Source of the DNA: Deltaproteobacteria bacterium
GTDB taxonomy: Bacteria; Myxococcota_A; UBA796; UBA9615
Assembly: GCA_023954745.1 (NCBI GenBank)
Contig: JAGSHC010000019.1
Span: forward strand, 1-48,824
Reading direction: 5' to 3'
DNA length: 48,824 nt
The position numbers and the translations under genes are program-made. Shown one piece after another: positions 9,455-16,634 of the stretch (its first letter is position 1; every line of letters starts with the position of its first letter). Below the pieces are notes generated by a model that was not told the origin of the DNA, made no database searches, and saw only the letters and a program-made list of their open reading frames with translations.

Positions 9455-10318
9455 TCAGACGCCGCGGCGATACACGAACCGAATGCCCCCAACGTCGAAG
9501 ACGTCCCCTGCCTCGAGCATCCGAATCTTCTGCAGCTTGTCCTCACCCAGCCAGATGGGGTTCCAGAACGTGCTCTCGGGAGAGATGTGCCACCGGCCCG
9601 CCTCCACCGTAAGCACCCCGGCGATCTTGCCGGGAATCAACCACCGCTTGCCTGGGAGACGCACTTTGCACGCGTCGGTGTGGCCGATGTACAGCGGCGA
9701 CTTCACGAGCGGGAGCAGGTCCCCGGCGTCGGGGTCGTCCTCGTTGTCATCGGGCCCCAGCTTCTGGAGGTGGGGCTTCGCCTTGATGTTCATCCGCGCG
9801 AGGAGCACCTCGAGCTCGTTCTTGTCGGCGACGGTCGTGCGCTCGGCCCCGAGCTCTGCGGGAACGCCCTTGCTGCGATTCAGCTGACCGAGATCGCCCA
9901 ACTGCTCGAAGGTGTTGAAGCTCTCCACATCGGTGACGCCGATCTCCATGATGCTGTCGGTGGTGTTGATCTCGGAGGAGGGGGACGGAGCGGCGCCGGT
10001 CGCTGCGCGCAGACTCTGGGCGCCGCGGTGGCCGAAGTCGTAGCGCAGGGTGTCCGTGCCGAGGACGATGCGCTGGCCGGCCCTCAACACATGGCGCTTC
10101 ACCTTGCGCCCATCCACGAACGTGCCGTTTGCTCCGCCGAGGTCTTCGACGACATGCCCGTTGCCCTCGGCCCGCACCAGCGCGTGCTGCCTCGAGACGA
10201 CGGGGTTTCCGTCGAGCTGGATGTGGGCGGCATGGCCGCGTCCGATGATCACGTCCTGCATGTCGAGCAGGTATTCGGCGATCTTCTGGCCATCGCGGAT
10301 GTGGGTCAGCTGACGCAT
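9455..10318 (-). CDS. FHA-domain protein with two FHA-like modules
   Basis: The 287-residue product begins with a canonical forkhead-associated domain: GRG in VIIGRGHAAHIQLDG, SRQH, and NGT in GGANGTFVDGRKV, which together bind phosphothreonine. After a low-complexity linker (~110-190), the C-terminal third (KSPLYIGHTDACKVRLPG...VLTVEAGRWHISP) has the layout of a second, degenerate FHA or zinc-ribbon-less GspE-type FHA. It lies 36 bp from the giant kinase on the same strand, so it is a plausible phospho-dependent partner. I use the ATG at 10318, which TATCAT precedes by 6 nt; a start at 10408 would extend the protein through the divergent promoter. Confidence 0.85.
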   Translation of the reverse strand: MRQLTHIRDGQKIAEYLLDMQDVIIGRGHAAHIQLDGNPVVSRQHALVRAEGNGHVVEDLGGANGTFVDGRKVKRHVLRAGQRIVLGTDTLRYDFGHRGAQSLRAATGAAPSPSSEINTTDSIMEIGVTDVESFNTFEQLGDLGQLNRSKGVPAELGAERTTVADKNELEVLLARMNIKAKPHLQKLGPDDNEDDPDAGDLLPLVKSPLYIGHTDACKVRLPGKRWLIPGKIAGVLTVEAGRWHISPESTFWNPIWLGEDKLQKIRMLEAGDVFDVGGIRFVYRRGV

Positions 10319-10324
10319 GGCGCG

Positions 10325-10330
10325 ATGATA
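10325..10330 (-). promoter_or_regulatory. -10-like TATCAT, 6 nt before start at 10318
   Basis: On the minus strand TATCAT is followed by CGCGCC and the ATG of the FHA gene, with no SD. On the plus strand, the overlapping TACAAG (10329-10334) sits exactly 6 nt before ATG 10341 of the divergent ABC gene, so both genes may be leaderless from one compact region. Confidence 0.5.
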
Positions 10331-10340
10331 CAAGGTGCGC

Positions 10341-11066
10341 ATGCTCGAACTCTGTGGAGTGTCGGTCAGCTTCGGGACGCTCGTCGCGCTCCAGCCAACC
10401 GACCTCACCCTGGAACCCGGTCAAGTGACCGCCCTCATTGGTCCCAGCGGGTGTGGCAAGTCCACCCTGCTTCGCTGCGTGATGGGGCTCGTGACGCCAA
10501 ACACCGGGACCGTCGCCCTCGACGGAGCACCCATTGGGGCCGCCGGATGGGCCGCCGCCCGCTTGCGGATGGGGTACGTCATTCAGGAGGGCGGGCTCTT
10601 TCCCCACCTCACAGCCCGCGGGAACGTCTCCCTGATGGCCGAGCACCTGGGGTGGGAAGCGGATCGCATCGCGGACCGCATCGACTCCCTGCGCGGCCTC
10701 GTGCAGCTCCCCTCCGAGGCCCTGGACCGACACCCCGGCGCCCTGAGCGGCGGCCAGCGCCAGCGCATCGCCCTCATGCGCGCGCTGATGCTCGACCCCG
10801 CGCTCCTGCTGCTGGACGAGCCTCTGGGCGCCCTGGACCCGATGATTCGCGCCGACCTCCAGCGGGAGCTCCGGGCGATCTTCACGGACCTCGGTAAGAC
10901 CGTGCTCGTGGTCACCCACGACCTCACGGAGGCAGCGCGGCTCGGCGACCGCATCGTTCTCCTCCGGGACGGGGACATCGTGCAGACCGGCACGCTGCCC
11001 GACCTCCGGGAGCGGCCGGCGACTCCCTTCGTGACCCGCTTCGTGTCCGCTTGGGATGCCCCGTGA
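10341..11066 (+). CDS. ABC transporter ATPase, osmoprotectant (OpuCA/ProV) type
   Basis: The 241-residue ATPase carries a Walker A (GPSGCGKST), signature LSGGQRQR, Walker B (LLLLDEPLGALDP) and switch His (VVTHDLTEA). It is closest in layout to quaternary-amine importers but lacks the C-terminal CBS pair that lets OpuA/ProV sense ionic strength. The following gene, which overlaps its stop by 4 bp, encodes the permease plus binding protein and so fixes the assignment. The start may be this ATG or the GTG at 10335. It would hydrolyse ATP on the cytoplasmic face to drive uptake of a betaine- or choline-like solute. Confidence 0.85.
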   Translation: MLELCGVSVSFGTLVALQPTDLTLEPGQVTALIGPSGCGKSTLLRCVMGLVTPNTGTVALDGAPIGAAGWAAARLRMGYVIQEGGLFPHLTARGNVSLMAEHLGWEADRIADRIDSLRGLVQLPSEALDRHPGALSGGQRQRIALMRALMLDPALLLLDEPLGALDPMIRADLQRELRAIFTDLGKTVLVVTHDLTEAARLGDRIVLLRDGDIVQTGTLPDLRERPATPFVTRFVSAWDAP

Positions 11067-12535
11067 AGGCGCTCCTCCTCCTGGTGATGGCCGTCCTCGC
11101 CCTCCCGTCCGCGGCCACGGCCGAGCCGGTGCGTGTGGGGAGCAAGAAGTTCACGGAGTCCGTGATTCTGGGGGAGGTAGCGGTGGGCGCCCTGCGGGAT
11201 GGGGGCTTCGAGGCTGAACACACCCGCGAACTCGGCGGGAGTCGCATCTTGTGGAACGCCCTGCGCTCGGGGGAGATCGACCTGTACCCCGAGTACAGCG
11301 GGACCCTCGTCCAGGAGCTCCTGGACGGCGAGCCGGGCGACCTGAGCACGGCCGCAGGACGGCAGCCGATCCTGAAGCGCTTGGGGGTGCGGGAGCTCAG
11401 TTCCCTGGGGTTCCAGAACACCTATGCCGTCGGCATGCTCGAGCCCTTGGCCAAGAAGCTGGCCGTGCGCAGCATCGGCGACCTCGCCCGGCACCCCGAC
11501 CTGCGCCTGGGGTTCAGCAACGAGTTCATGGAGCGCGAGGACGGCTGGCCCAAGGTGCGACGGGTCTACGGCCTCGATGCGCTCGCGGCCCGAGGACTCG
11601 ACCACGACCTCGCCTACCGAGGGCTCCACGCGGGGAACCTCGCGGCGACTGACCTCTACTCGACCGACGCGGAGATCGCGTTCTACGGCATCCGCGTCCT
11701 CACCGACGACGCCGGGGTCTTCCCCGAGTACAGCGCCATGCTGCTCGTCCGCGACGACCTCGACCCGCGCGCCGTCGCCGCGCTGGAGCGACTCGGTGGA
11801 CGGATTGACCGCTCCCGCATGGTCGCCCTGAACGCACGGGCGAAGCTCGACCGCACCCCCGAGGCGCAGGTGGCGGCGGAGTTCCTGGGCGAGGTCGGGG
11901 TCGACGTGGAGACGGGCCAGGCGGAGTCCCGGCTCGGCCTGCTCGTGAGGACCACCCGCGATCACCTCGCCCTGGTCGCCATCTCCTTGCTCGCCGCCAT
12001 CCTCGTGGCTGTTCCCCTGGGCATCGCGGCGGCTCGGCGGCCCCGGCTCGGCGCGGTCGTCCTGGCGGCGGTGGGAGTGGTGCAGACGATTCCTTCGCTG
12101 GCTCTCCTGGTCATGCTGATCCCCGTGCTCGGAATCGGCGCGCCGCCAGCCATCGTGGCGCTGTTCCTCTACTCGCTCCTCCCCATCGTCCGGAACACCC
12201 ACTCGGGGTTGGTGGGGATTCCAACGCCGCTCATCGAGTCGGCCATCGCCCTGGGCCTCCCGGACTCGGCACGGCTCCGGCGTATCGAGCTCCCGCTGGC
12301 GCTCCCCGCCATCCTCGCCGGGGTGAAGACGTCGGCTGTCATCAATGTGGGGACGGCGACGCTCGGAGCGCTCATCGGCGCTGGCGGCTACGGCCAGCCC
12401 ATTCTCACCGGCATCCGCCTCGACGACGTGAGCCTCATCTTGATGGGCGCCGTGCCAGCCGCGGTCCTGGCCTTGCTGGCGGAGGGGGGCTTCGCCGCCC
12501 TGGAGCGCGCGCTGACACCGAAGGGGTTGCGGTAG
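11063..12535 (+). CDS. Fused substrate-binding protein and permease, glycine betaine/choline type
   Basis: The 490-residue product starts at GTG 11063, overlapping the ATPase stop as GTGA, which implies translational coupling. A signal peptide (residues ~1-20, ending AATAEP) is followed by an OpuAC-type binding domain (VGSKKFTESVILGEV, typical of OsmF/OpuBC, to ~290). Then come about five membrane segments with the permease EAA-type loop (LPDSARLRRIELPLALPAILAG) at residues ~300-490. Order is binding domain then permease, the reverse of many OpuCB-CC fusions. It should work with the ATPase as a complete importer. The ligand is inferred from family resemblance only. Confidence 0.88.
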   Translation: MKALLLLVMAVLALPSAATAEPVRVGSKKFTESVILGEVAVGALRDGGFEAEHTRELGGSRILWNALRSGEIDLYPEYSGTLVQELLDGEPGDLSTAAGRQPILKRLGVRELSSLGFQNTYAVGMLEPLAKKLAVRSIGDLARHPDLRLGFSNEFMEREDGWPKVRRVYGLDALAARGLDHDLAYRGLHAGNLAATDLYSTDAEIAFYGIRVLTDDAGVFPEYSAMLLVRDDLDPRAVAALERLGGRIDRSRMVALNARAKLDRTPEAQVAAEFLGEVGVDVETGQAESRLGLLVRTTRDHLALVAISLLAAILVAVPLGIAAARRPRLGAVVLAAVGVVQTIPSLALLVMLIPVLGIGAPPAIVALFLYSLLPIVRNTHSGLVGIPTPLIESAIALGLPDSARLRRIELPLALPAILAGVKTSAVINVGTATLGALIGAGGYGQPILTGIRLDDVSLILMGAVPAAVLALLAEGGFAALERALTPKGLR

Positions 12536-12587
12536 GAGCCTCATCCGCAGCCTGGAGACTCCCCACGAGGGGACGGGAGTTCCCCCA

Positions 12588-12625
12588 AGCAAAGAAGGCC
12601 CGCGCCGAAGCGCGAGCCCTCTTCG
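12588..12625. terminator. Bidirectional hairpin terminator between the transporter operon and hup
   Basis: GGCCCGCGC (12597-12605) pairs, with one mismatch, with GCGCGAGCC (12610-12618) around CGAA/TTCG. On the minus strand the hairpin is followed by TTCTTTG, which fits a rho-independent terminator for the HU gene ending at 12643; on the plus strand CTCTTCGTT follows. Confidence 0.7.
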
Positions 12626-12642
12626 TTCCAGTCTTTGGAAAG

Positions 12643-12936
12643 CTACTCGGCAACGCGCTCGCGGAGCGTCTTGCCCGGCTTGAACTGCACGTAGCTCTTG
12701 GCGGCGATCTGAATCGTCGCGCCAGTCGAAGGGTTGCGGCCCGTGCGGGCGGCGCGGCTCTTCGTGGAGAACGTGCCGAAGCCGGGAATGGTCACCTTGC
12801 GGCCGGCGTCGAGCTCGACGGCGATGATGCCGTGGCCGGGCTCGGCAGAGAAGATGTGGTTCACGATCTCGAGGGCCTTGGCCTGGGAGATGTCAGACTT
12901 CTTGGCAAGCTTCTGGGCGAACTCCGTCTTGTTCAT
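12643..12936 (-). CDS. hup: HU-family DNA-binding protein
   Basis: This 97-residue basic protein matches the HU/IHF fold throughout: MNKTEFAQKLAKKSDIS at the N-terminus, the GFGTF turn and the RTGRNPSTGATIQI DNA-binding arm with the intercalating Pro. The C-terminal KPGKTLRERV helix is also typical. It compacts and bends DNA in the nucleoid as a dimer. HU is favoured over IHF because no IHF-specific subunit features stand out, but this is not settled. The start has an SD (GAAAGAGAG), and a sigma-70-like promoter lies about 75-100 bp upstream. A clear terminator follows, so it is a single-gene unit. Confidence 0.95.
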   Translation of the reverse strand: MNKTEFAQKLAKKSDISQAKALEIVNHIFSAEPGHGIIAVELDAGRKVTIPGFGTFSTKSRAARTGRNPSTGATIQIAAKSYVQFKPGKTLRERVAE

Positions 12937-13008
12937 GTGCGTATCTCTCTTTCAGAGTGAGTTCGGCCTGCCAGCAGTTGACTGACAGGGCCGGGTTGAG
13001 TGGCGGTC

Positions 13009-13037
13009 ATCCTGACAAGACCGAATCGGCCCAGCAA
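13009..13037 (-). promoter_or_regulatory. Sigma-70-like promoter of hup
   Basis: On the minus strand TTGCTG (13032-13037) and CAGGAT (13009-13014) are separated by 17 bp and point at the HU gene, leaving a leader of about 65 nt. The rest of 12937-13211 holds a GGGCACC-CA-GGTGCCC hairpin followed by GGTTTTCC (near 13097-13119) and no gene. Confidence 0.45.
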
Positions 13038-13199
13038 GGGGATCACCCAATGATTTGTTGATTTCTTGGGGGATAGTAGGGTCTCGGACCCAAATCGGGC
13101 ACCCAGGTGCCCGGTTTTCCCTAGGATCCGCCTCCCGACTGGGCTCACGGCGTTTGGATCCACAGAGCCAACCTGGCGCGCCTCCCCAATGGCCGCGGA

Positions 13200-13205
13200 T
13201 AGACT
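13200..13205 (+). promoter_or_regulatory. -10-like TAGACT, 6 nt before start at 13212
   Basis: TAGACT, then CGACCT, then the GTG at 13212; no Shine-Dalgarno. The geometry fits a leaderless transcript. Confidence 0.5.
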
Positions 13206-13211
13206 CGACCT

Positions 13212-14801
13212 GTGCTGAAGCCACTTCACCTCGCGCTTCCCCTCGCGTGCGCACGCGCGCTCGCGTGTGTGTCTGAGCCGCAGCCCACCGATCCCACCCC
13301 AGAGCCCGCCGACGCCCCGCCCTCGGACCTCCCGTTCGAGGACGTGCGGAGTTCGGCGGGGCTCGACGGCGTGCCGACCCTGTCGGGCGGGGTCGTCGCC
13401 GATGACTTCGATGGCGATGGGATCCTCGACGTCCTCATCACCGACTGGCGCGACCCGGTCGTGTACCTCGGCCATGGCGACCTCACCTTCAGCGCCTCCC
13501 CCCAGTGGTCCGAGGGGCTGCCGGGGGCCGTCGATGTCTGGGCCGCGAGCTCGGCCGACTTCGACAACGACGGCGACCCGGATCTCTTCCTCGGCACCGG
13601 CGAGACGGACCGGGTCCTTCGAAACGACGGCGACGGCTTCGTCGACATCACCGAGGCCTCCGGTCTGCCAGACACTCGCGGCATCACCATGAGCGGGGCC
13701 TTCGCGGACTACGACGGCGACGGCTTCCTCGACCTCTACATCACGGGGCACGCCGCCATCATCCCGGGAGAGCCACCCCAGTTCGGGGTCGACACGCTCC
13801 TACGAGGCCGAGGGGATGGGACCTTCGAAGACGTGTCGTCCCTCATCCCGCTGGATCTTCGCACCGGGCGCGGCTTCGGAGCCCGCTGGTCCGATCTCGA
13901 CCACGACGGAGACGCGGACCTCTACGTGGTCAACGAGCAAGGCATGCCCGGGGCTCCACCGAACCGGGCATTCCGCAACGACGGACCCGACGGCACCGGC
14001 GGCCACCTCTTCACAGACTGGGCCGAGGAGTGCTCCTGCGGCGTCGGCCTGGCCGGGATGGGCCTGGCCATCGGCGACGTCGACCGGGACGGCTGGCAGG
14101 ACCTGTACATGTCCAACAGCTTCCTCCCCGACACCACCGGGGAAGGCTCCCGGCTCGGGCAGGGAGAGGTCCTGCTGCGGGCGACGGGGGGCGGGGCGTA
14201 CGTCGACGCGTCCCTCGCCCTCGGCGCCCAACCGAGCCTCGACGACCCCGAAGAGCGAACGATCAGCTGGGGCCTGGAGTTCCTGGACGTGCAGAACGAC
14301 GGCTGGCTGGACTGCTTCCTCGTCTACGGACCGCTCAAGACGGCGCCCATGGTCCCGCAGCCCAACGGCCTCGTCCTCGGCGGTCCTGCAGGGTTCTCGT
14401 TGAGCCCAAACAGCGGCGCGGACGACTACGCCGACGGACGGGGCGTCGTCATCGCGGACTTCGACGGCGATGGGTGCGAAGACCTCATCGTCGCCAACCG
14501 CTTCGAGACCCCAGGAGTCTTTCGGAACCGCTGTCGGGACGGCGGTTCCTGGATCGAGTTCGAGCTCGAAGGCACGCAGTCCAACCGCGACGCCATCGGC
14601 GCCGTCATCACCATCACGAGCGGCGGCGACGGCTGGCGGGCCGAGGTGCCCGGCGCCAACGTCCTCGGAAGCAACCCGCGCCGCGTGCACGTCGGCCTCG
14701 GCGATGTGCAGAATGTCGATGTGACCGTCCAGTGGCCTTCGGGCGCCACGAGCACGATCACGGAGGTGCCCGTGAACCAGCGACTGGCGGTGGTGGAGTG
14801 A
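13212..14801 (+). CDS. FG-GAP/VCBS-repeat lipoprotein with C-terminal ASPIC/UnbV domain
   Basis: The 529-residue protein has a signal peptide with lipobox ALAC (Cys19) and a Pro-rich linker. It then carries seven calcium-loop repeats of the type D-x-D-x-D-G-x-x-D (DFDGDGILDVLITD, DFDNDGDPDLFLG, DYDGDGFLDLYITG, DLDHDGDADLYVVN, DVDRDGWQDLYMS, DVQNDGWLDCFLV, DFDGDGCEDLIVAN), enough for a seven-bladed propeller. The last ~85 residues match the ASPIC/UnbV domain of CRTAC1-like proteins (NRDAIGAVITI...VQWPSGATSTI). It is likely a surface-exposed calcium-binding or adhesive protein. It overlaps the next gene by 4 bp. The GTG start is supported by TAGACT 6 nt upstream. Confidence 0.88.
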   Translation: MLKPLHLALPLACARALACVSEPQPTDPTPEPADAPPSDLPFEDVRSSAGLDGVPTLSGGVVADDFDGDGILDVLITDWRDPVVYLGHGDLTFSASPQWSEGLPGAVDVWAASSADFDNDGDPDLFLGTGETDRVLRNDGDGFVDITEASGLPDTRGITMSGAFADYDGDGFLDLYITGHAAIIPGEPPQFGVDTLLRGRGDGTFEDVSSLIPLDLRTGRGFGARWSDLDHDGDADLYVVNEQGMPGAPPNRAFRNDGPDGTGGHLFTDWAEECSCGVGLAGMGLAIGDVDRDGWQDLYMSNSFLPDTTGEGSRLGQGEVLLRATGGGAYVDASLALGAQPSLDDPEERTISWGLEFLDVQNDGWLDCFLVYGPLKTAPMVPQPNGLVLGGPAGFSLSPNSGADDYADGRGVVIADFDGDGCEDLIVANRFETPGVFRNRCRDGGSWIEFELEGTQSNRDAIGAVITITSGGDGWRAEVPGANVLGSNPRRVHVGLGDVQNVDVTVQWPSGATSTITEVPVNQRLAVVE

Positions 14802-15193
14802 GACTGTTTGGAAAGGTCGCCGGCGTCACCGTGGCGCTGCTTTGTGGACTCTCTGCCGCCGTGCAGCTCAACGACCCCGACTGGCTGCCGTGGTTCGCCT
14901 ACTACTGCCTTGCCACCGTCGCGGCCCTGGCCGCCCCGTGGACCCGACGCGGATGGATGGCGGCCGCGGCGTTGACGGCGGTCGCGCTGGTGTGGGCCGC
15001 TGTGATCGGGAGCGCGGGCCTGGACCCCATCACGTGGGAGGAGCTCACCGGCGACCTCAAGATGAAGACCCTCAATGTCGAACGGCACCGGGAGATCGGC
15101 GGCCTCCTCCTGGTGGCGCTCATGCTGGGAGGGCTCGGGGGCGCATCCTGGTGGTCCCAACGCACTCCAGGCGCATCTCCAGCCCAGGGCTGA
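14798..15193 (+). CDS. TMEM220-family membrane protein
   Basis: The 131-residue product starts at a GTG overlapping the previous stop (GTGA), so the pair is translationally coupled. It has about four membrane segments. The stretch AAVQLNDPDWLPWFAYYCLATVAAL is diagnostic of the TMEM220 family, whose members share QxNDPD-xxW-xxY. The function of that family is unknown. Coupling to an FG-GAP/UnbV lipoprotein suggests they work together at the envelope, which is an inference. The gene ends 3 bp from the convergent DUF1456 gene. Confidence 0.8.
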   Translation: MRLFGKVAGVTVALLCGLSAAVQLNDPDWLPWFAYYCLATVAALAAPWTRRGWMAAAALTAVALVWAAVIGSAGLDPITWEELTGDLKMKTLNVERHREIGGLLLVALMLGGLGGASWWSQRTPGASPAQG

Positions 15194-15196
15194 GCC

Positions 15197-15658
15197 TCAG
15201 CCGCGCTCGCGCTTCGTGAGTCCTGCGAGGAACGCACGCAGCAGCTGGTCGCCGCAGGGGCGGTAGTGCCGGTGGTCCGGGGGGCGCATCAACCCACCGA
15301 GCTCGGCCTTGCTGAGCGTGCGGCCCCCGAGGGCGACGACGTCGAGGATGTCCGTGTTCCGCATGGAAAGCGCGATGCGCAGCTTCTTGAGGATGACGTT
15401 GTTGTTGAACTGCACCTTCGGCGGCGGCGTGGCGCCCTCGGGCGGCGGTCCACGCCGAGCGACGATGAAGCCGTCGAGCAGAGCCTCGAACGAGGCGTTG
15501 TCCAGGGGAATCGCCTCGGGGTCGTCGTCGCGCAGCATCTGGGCGCGGACCTCGTCGACGTTGCTCTTGACCCCTTGGCTCTCCATGAACTTCACGAGGC
15601 TGAGGTCATCGAGATCCAGGGCGTAACGGAGGCGGCGCAGAATGTCGTTGTTGGTCAC
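15197..15658 (-). CDS. DUF1456 (YehS-like) protein
   Basis: The 153-residue protein contains two copies of the YehS/DUF1456 module: NNDILRRLRYALDLDDLSLVKFMESQG near the N-terminus, and NNVILKKLRIALSMRNTDILDVVALGGRTLSKAELGGLMR in the second half. Each is followed by a short segment that includes the family's RPPDHRHYRPCGDQLLRAFLAGL tail. The module is small, helical and of unknown function. The start is the GTG at 15658; the much longer frame reaching 16939 is antisense to the hydrolase and was not used. A palindrome that may hold overlapping divergent promoters lies just upstream. Confidence 0.85.
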   Translation of the reverse strand: MTNNDILRRLRYALDLDDLSLVKFMESQGVKSNVDEVRAQMLRDDDPEAIPLDNASFEALLDGFIVARRGPPPEGATPPPKVQFNNNVILKKLRIALSMRNTDILDVVALGGRTLSKAELGGLMRPPDHRHYRPCGDQLLRAFLAGLTKRERG

Positions 15659-15661
15659 GTC

Positions 15662-15674
15662 GGGCAGACTGCCC
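15662..15674. promoter_or_regulatory. Palindrome GGGCAGACTGCCC with opposed -10-like hexamers
   Basis: The 13-bp palindrome contains CAGACT (plus strand, 15665-15670), which ends 6 nt before ATG 15677, and CAGTCT (minus strand, 15666-15671), which ends 7 nt before GTG 15658. Both divergent genes would therefore be leaderless and their promoters would overlap, making transcription mutually exclusive. Confidence 0.4.
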
Positions 15675-15676
15675 CA

Positions 15677-16633
15677 ATGCGCCCCTTCACGCCTCGCTTT
15701 GTCCTCCTGCTCCTTTGGGTCTCCCTCCTCGGCTGCCCGTCCGGGGACCCGGACCCCGACCCCGACCCCATCCCGACGGTCGACCCCTGGGCGGATGGCT
15801 GCAGCGCCGAGGAGCCCGAGTTCCGGATGATCGACGTGGGGGAGGTCTCTCTGCACGTCGCGTGTCAGGGCACTGGACCCACCATCGTCATGCTGCACGG
15901 CTTTCCGGAGTTCTGGATGGGTTGGAACCAGGTGATGGACCTGCTCTCCGACCGCTACCGGGTCATCGCGCCCGATCAGCGCGGCTACAACACCAGCGAC
16001 AAGCCATTCCTGCTCGAGGAGTACGAACTCGACCGTCTCGTGGGCGACCTGGGCGGACTCATCGATGTCGTCGGAGGGCCTGTCACGGTCGTGGGCCACG
16101 ACTGGGGTGGCGCTGTGGCCTGGGCCGCGGGGGCTGACCTTCCGTCGGTGGACCGGCTCGTCATCATGAACGCGCCCCACATGAACGTCTTTGCCGACCT
16201 CCTCGCCAACGACGAAGAGCAGCAGGATGCGTTCAGCTACCTCAACCTCTTCGTAGCGGAAGGGACCGAGGACCTCATGGTGGCCAACGACTTCGCCTTG
16301 CTCGTGCAGAGCTTCGATGGCGTCCTCACCGAAGACGAGCTCGTGCACTACAAGACGGCCTGGGGACAGAAGCGCGCCGTCGAGGGCGGCCTCAACTGGT
16401 ACCGGGCCAACTTCACGGACGGTCTGCCCAACGTGGACCGGGACCTCAACGTCGACATCCCCACCCTGGTGATGTGGGGGATGGACGACACCGCGCTGCT
16501 CCCGAAGAACATGGATGGGCTCGACGCCTACGTGTCGGACCTCACCCTCGAGGAGGTGGAGGGAGCCACGCACTGGATCGCGCACGAGGTGCCCGGCCGG
16601 GTCGCGGACTCCATCGCCGCCTTCATCCCCTGA
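15677..16633 (+). CDS. Epoxide-hydrolase/dehalogenase-like alpha/beta-hydrolase lipoprotein
   Basis: The 318-residue protein begins with a signal peptide and lipobox LLGC (Cys20), then a DPDPDPDP linker. The fold is an alpha/beta-hydrolase of the epoxide hydrolase/fluoroacetate dehalogenase type: oxyanion HGFPEFW, nucleophile Asp in GHDWGG, charge-relay acid in WGMDDTALLP and catalytic His in THWIAHEVP. The cap-domain Tyr residues (YRANF) favour an epoxide hydrolase over a haloalkane dehalogenase. An Asp nucleophile means an ester intermediate with the substrate. Lipidation would place it at the envelope, which is unusual for this family. It ends one base from the convergent aminotransferase gene. 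Confidence 0.88.
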   Translation: MRPFTPRFVLLLLWVSLLGCPSGDPDPDPDPIPTVDPWADGCSAEEPEFRMIDVGEVSLHVACQGTGPTIVMLHGFPEFWMGWNQVMDLLSDRYRVIAPDQRGYNTSDKPFLLEEYELDRLVGDLGGLIDVVGGPVTVVGHDWGGAVAWAAGADLPSVDRLVIMNAPHMNVFADLLANDEEQQDAFSYLNLFVAEGTEDLMVANDFALLVQSFDGVLTEDELVHYKTAWGQKRAVEGGLNWYRANFTDGLPNVDRDLNVDIPTLVMWGMDDTALLPKNMDGLDAYVSDLTLEEVEGATHWIAHEVPGRVADSIAAFIP

Positions 16634-16634
16634 G

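Noticed and set aside
10583-12592. 669-codon minus-strand frame over the ABC transporter genes
   Set aside because: Antisense to well-supported transporter genes, compositionally biased, no recognisable domain.
12643-12936. IHF alpha or beta subunit
   Set aside because: Sequence fits HU equally or better, with no partner gene; left as HU family.
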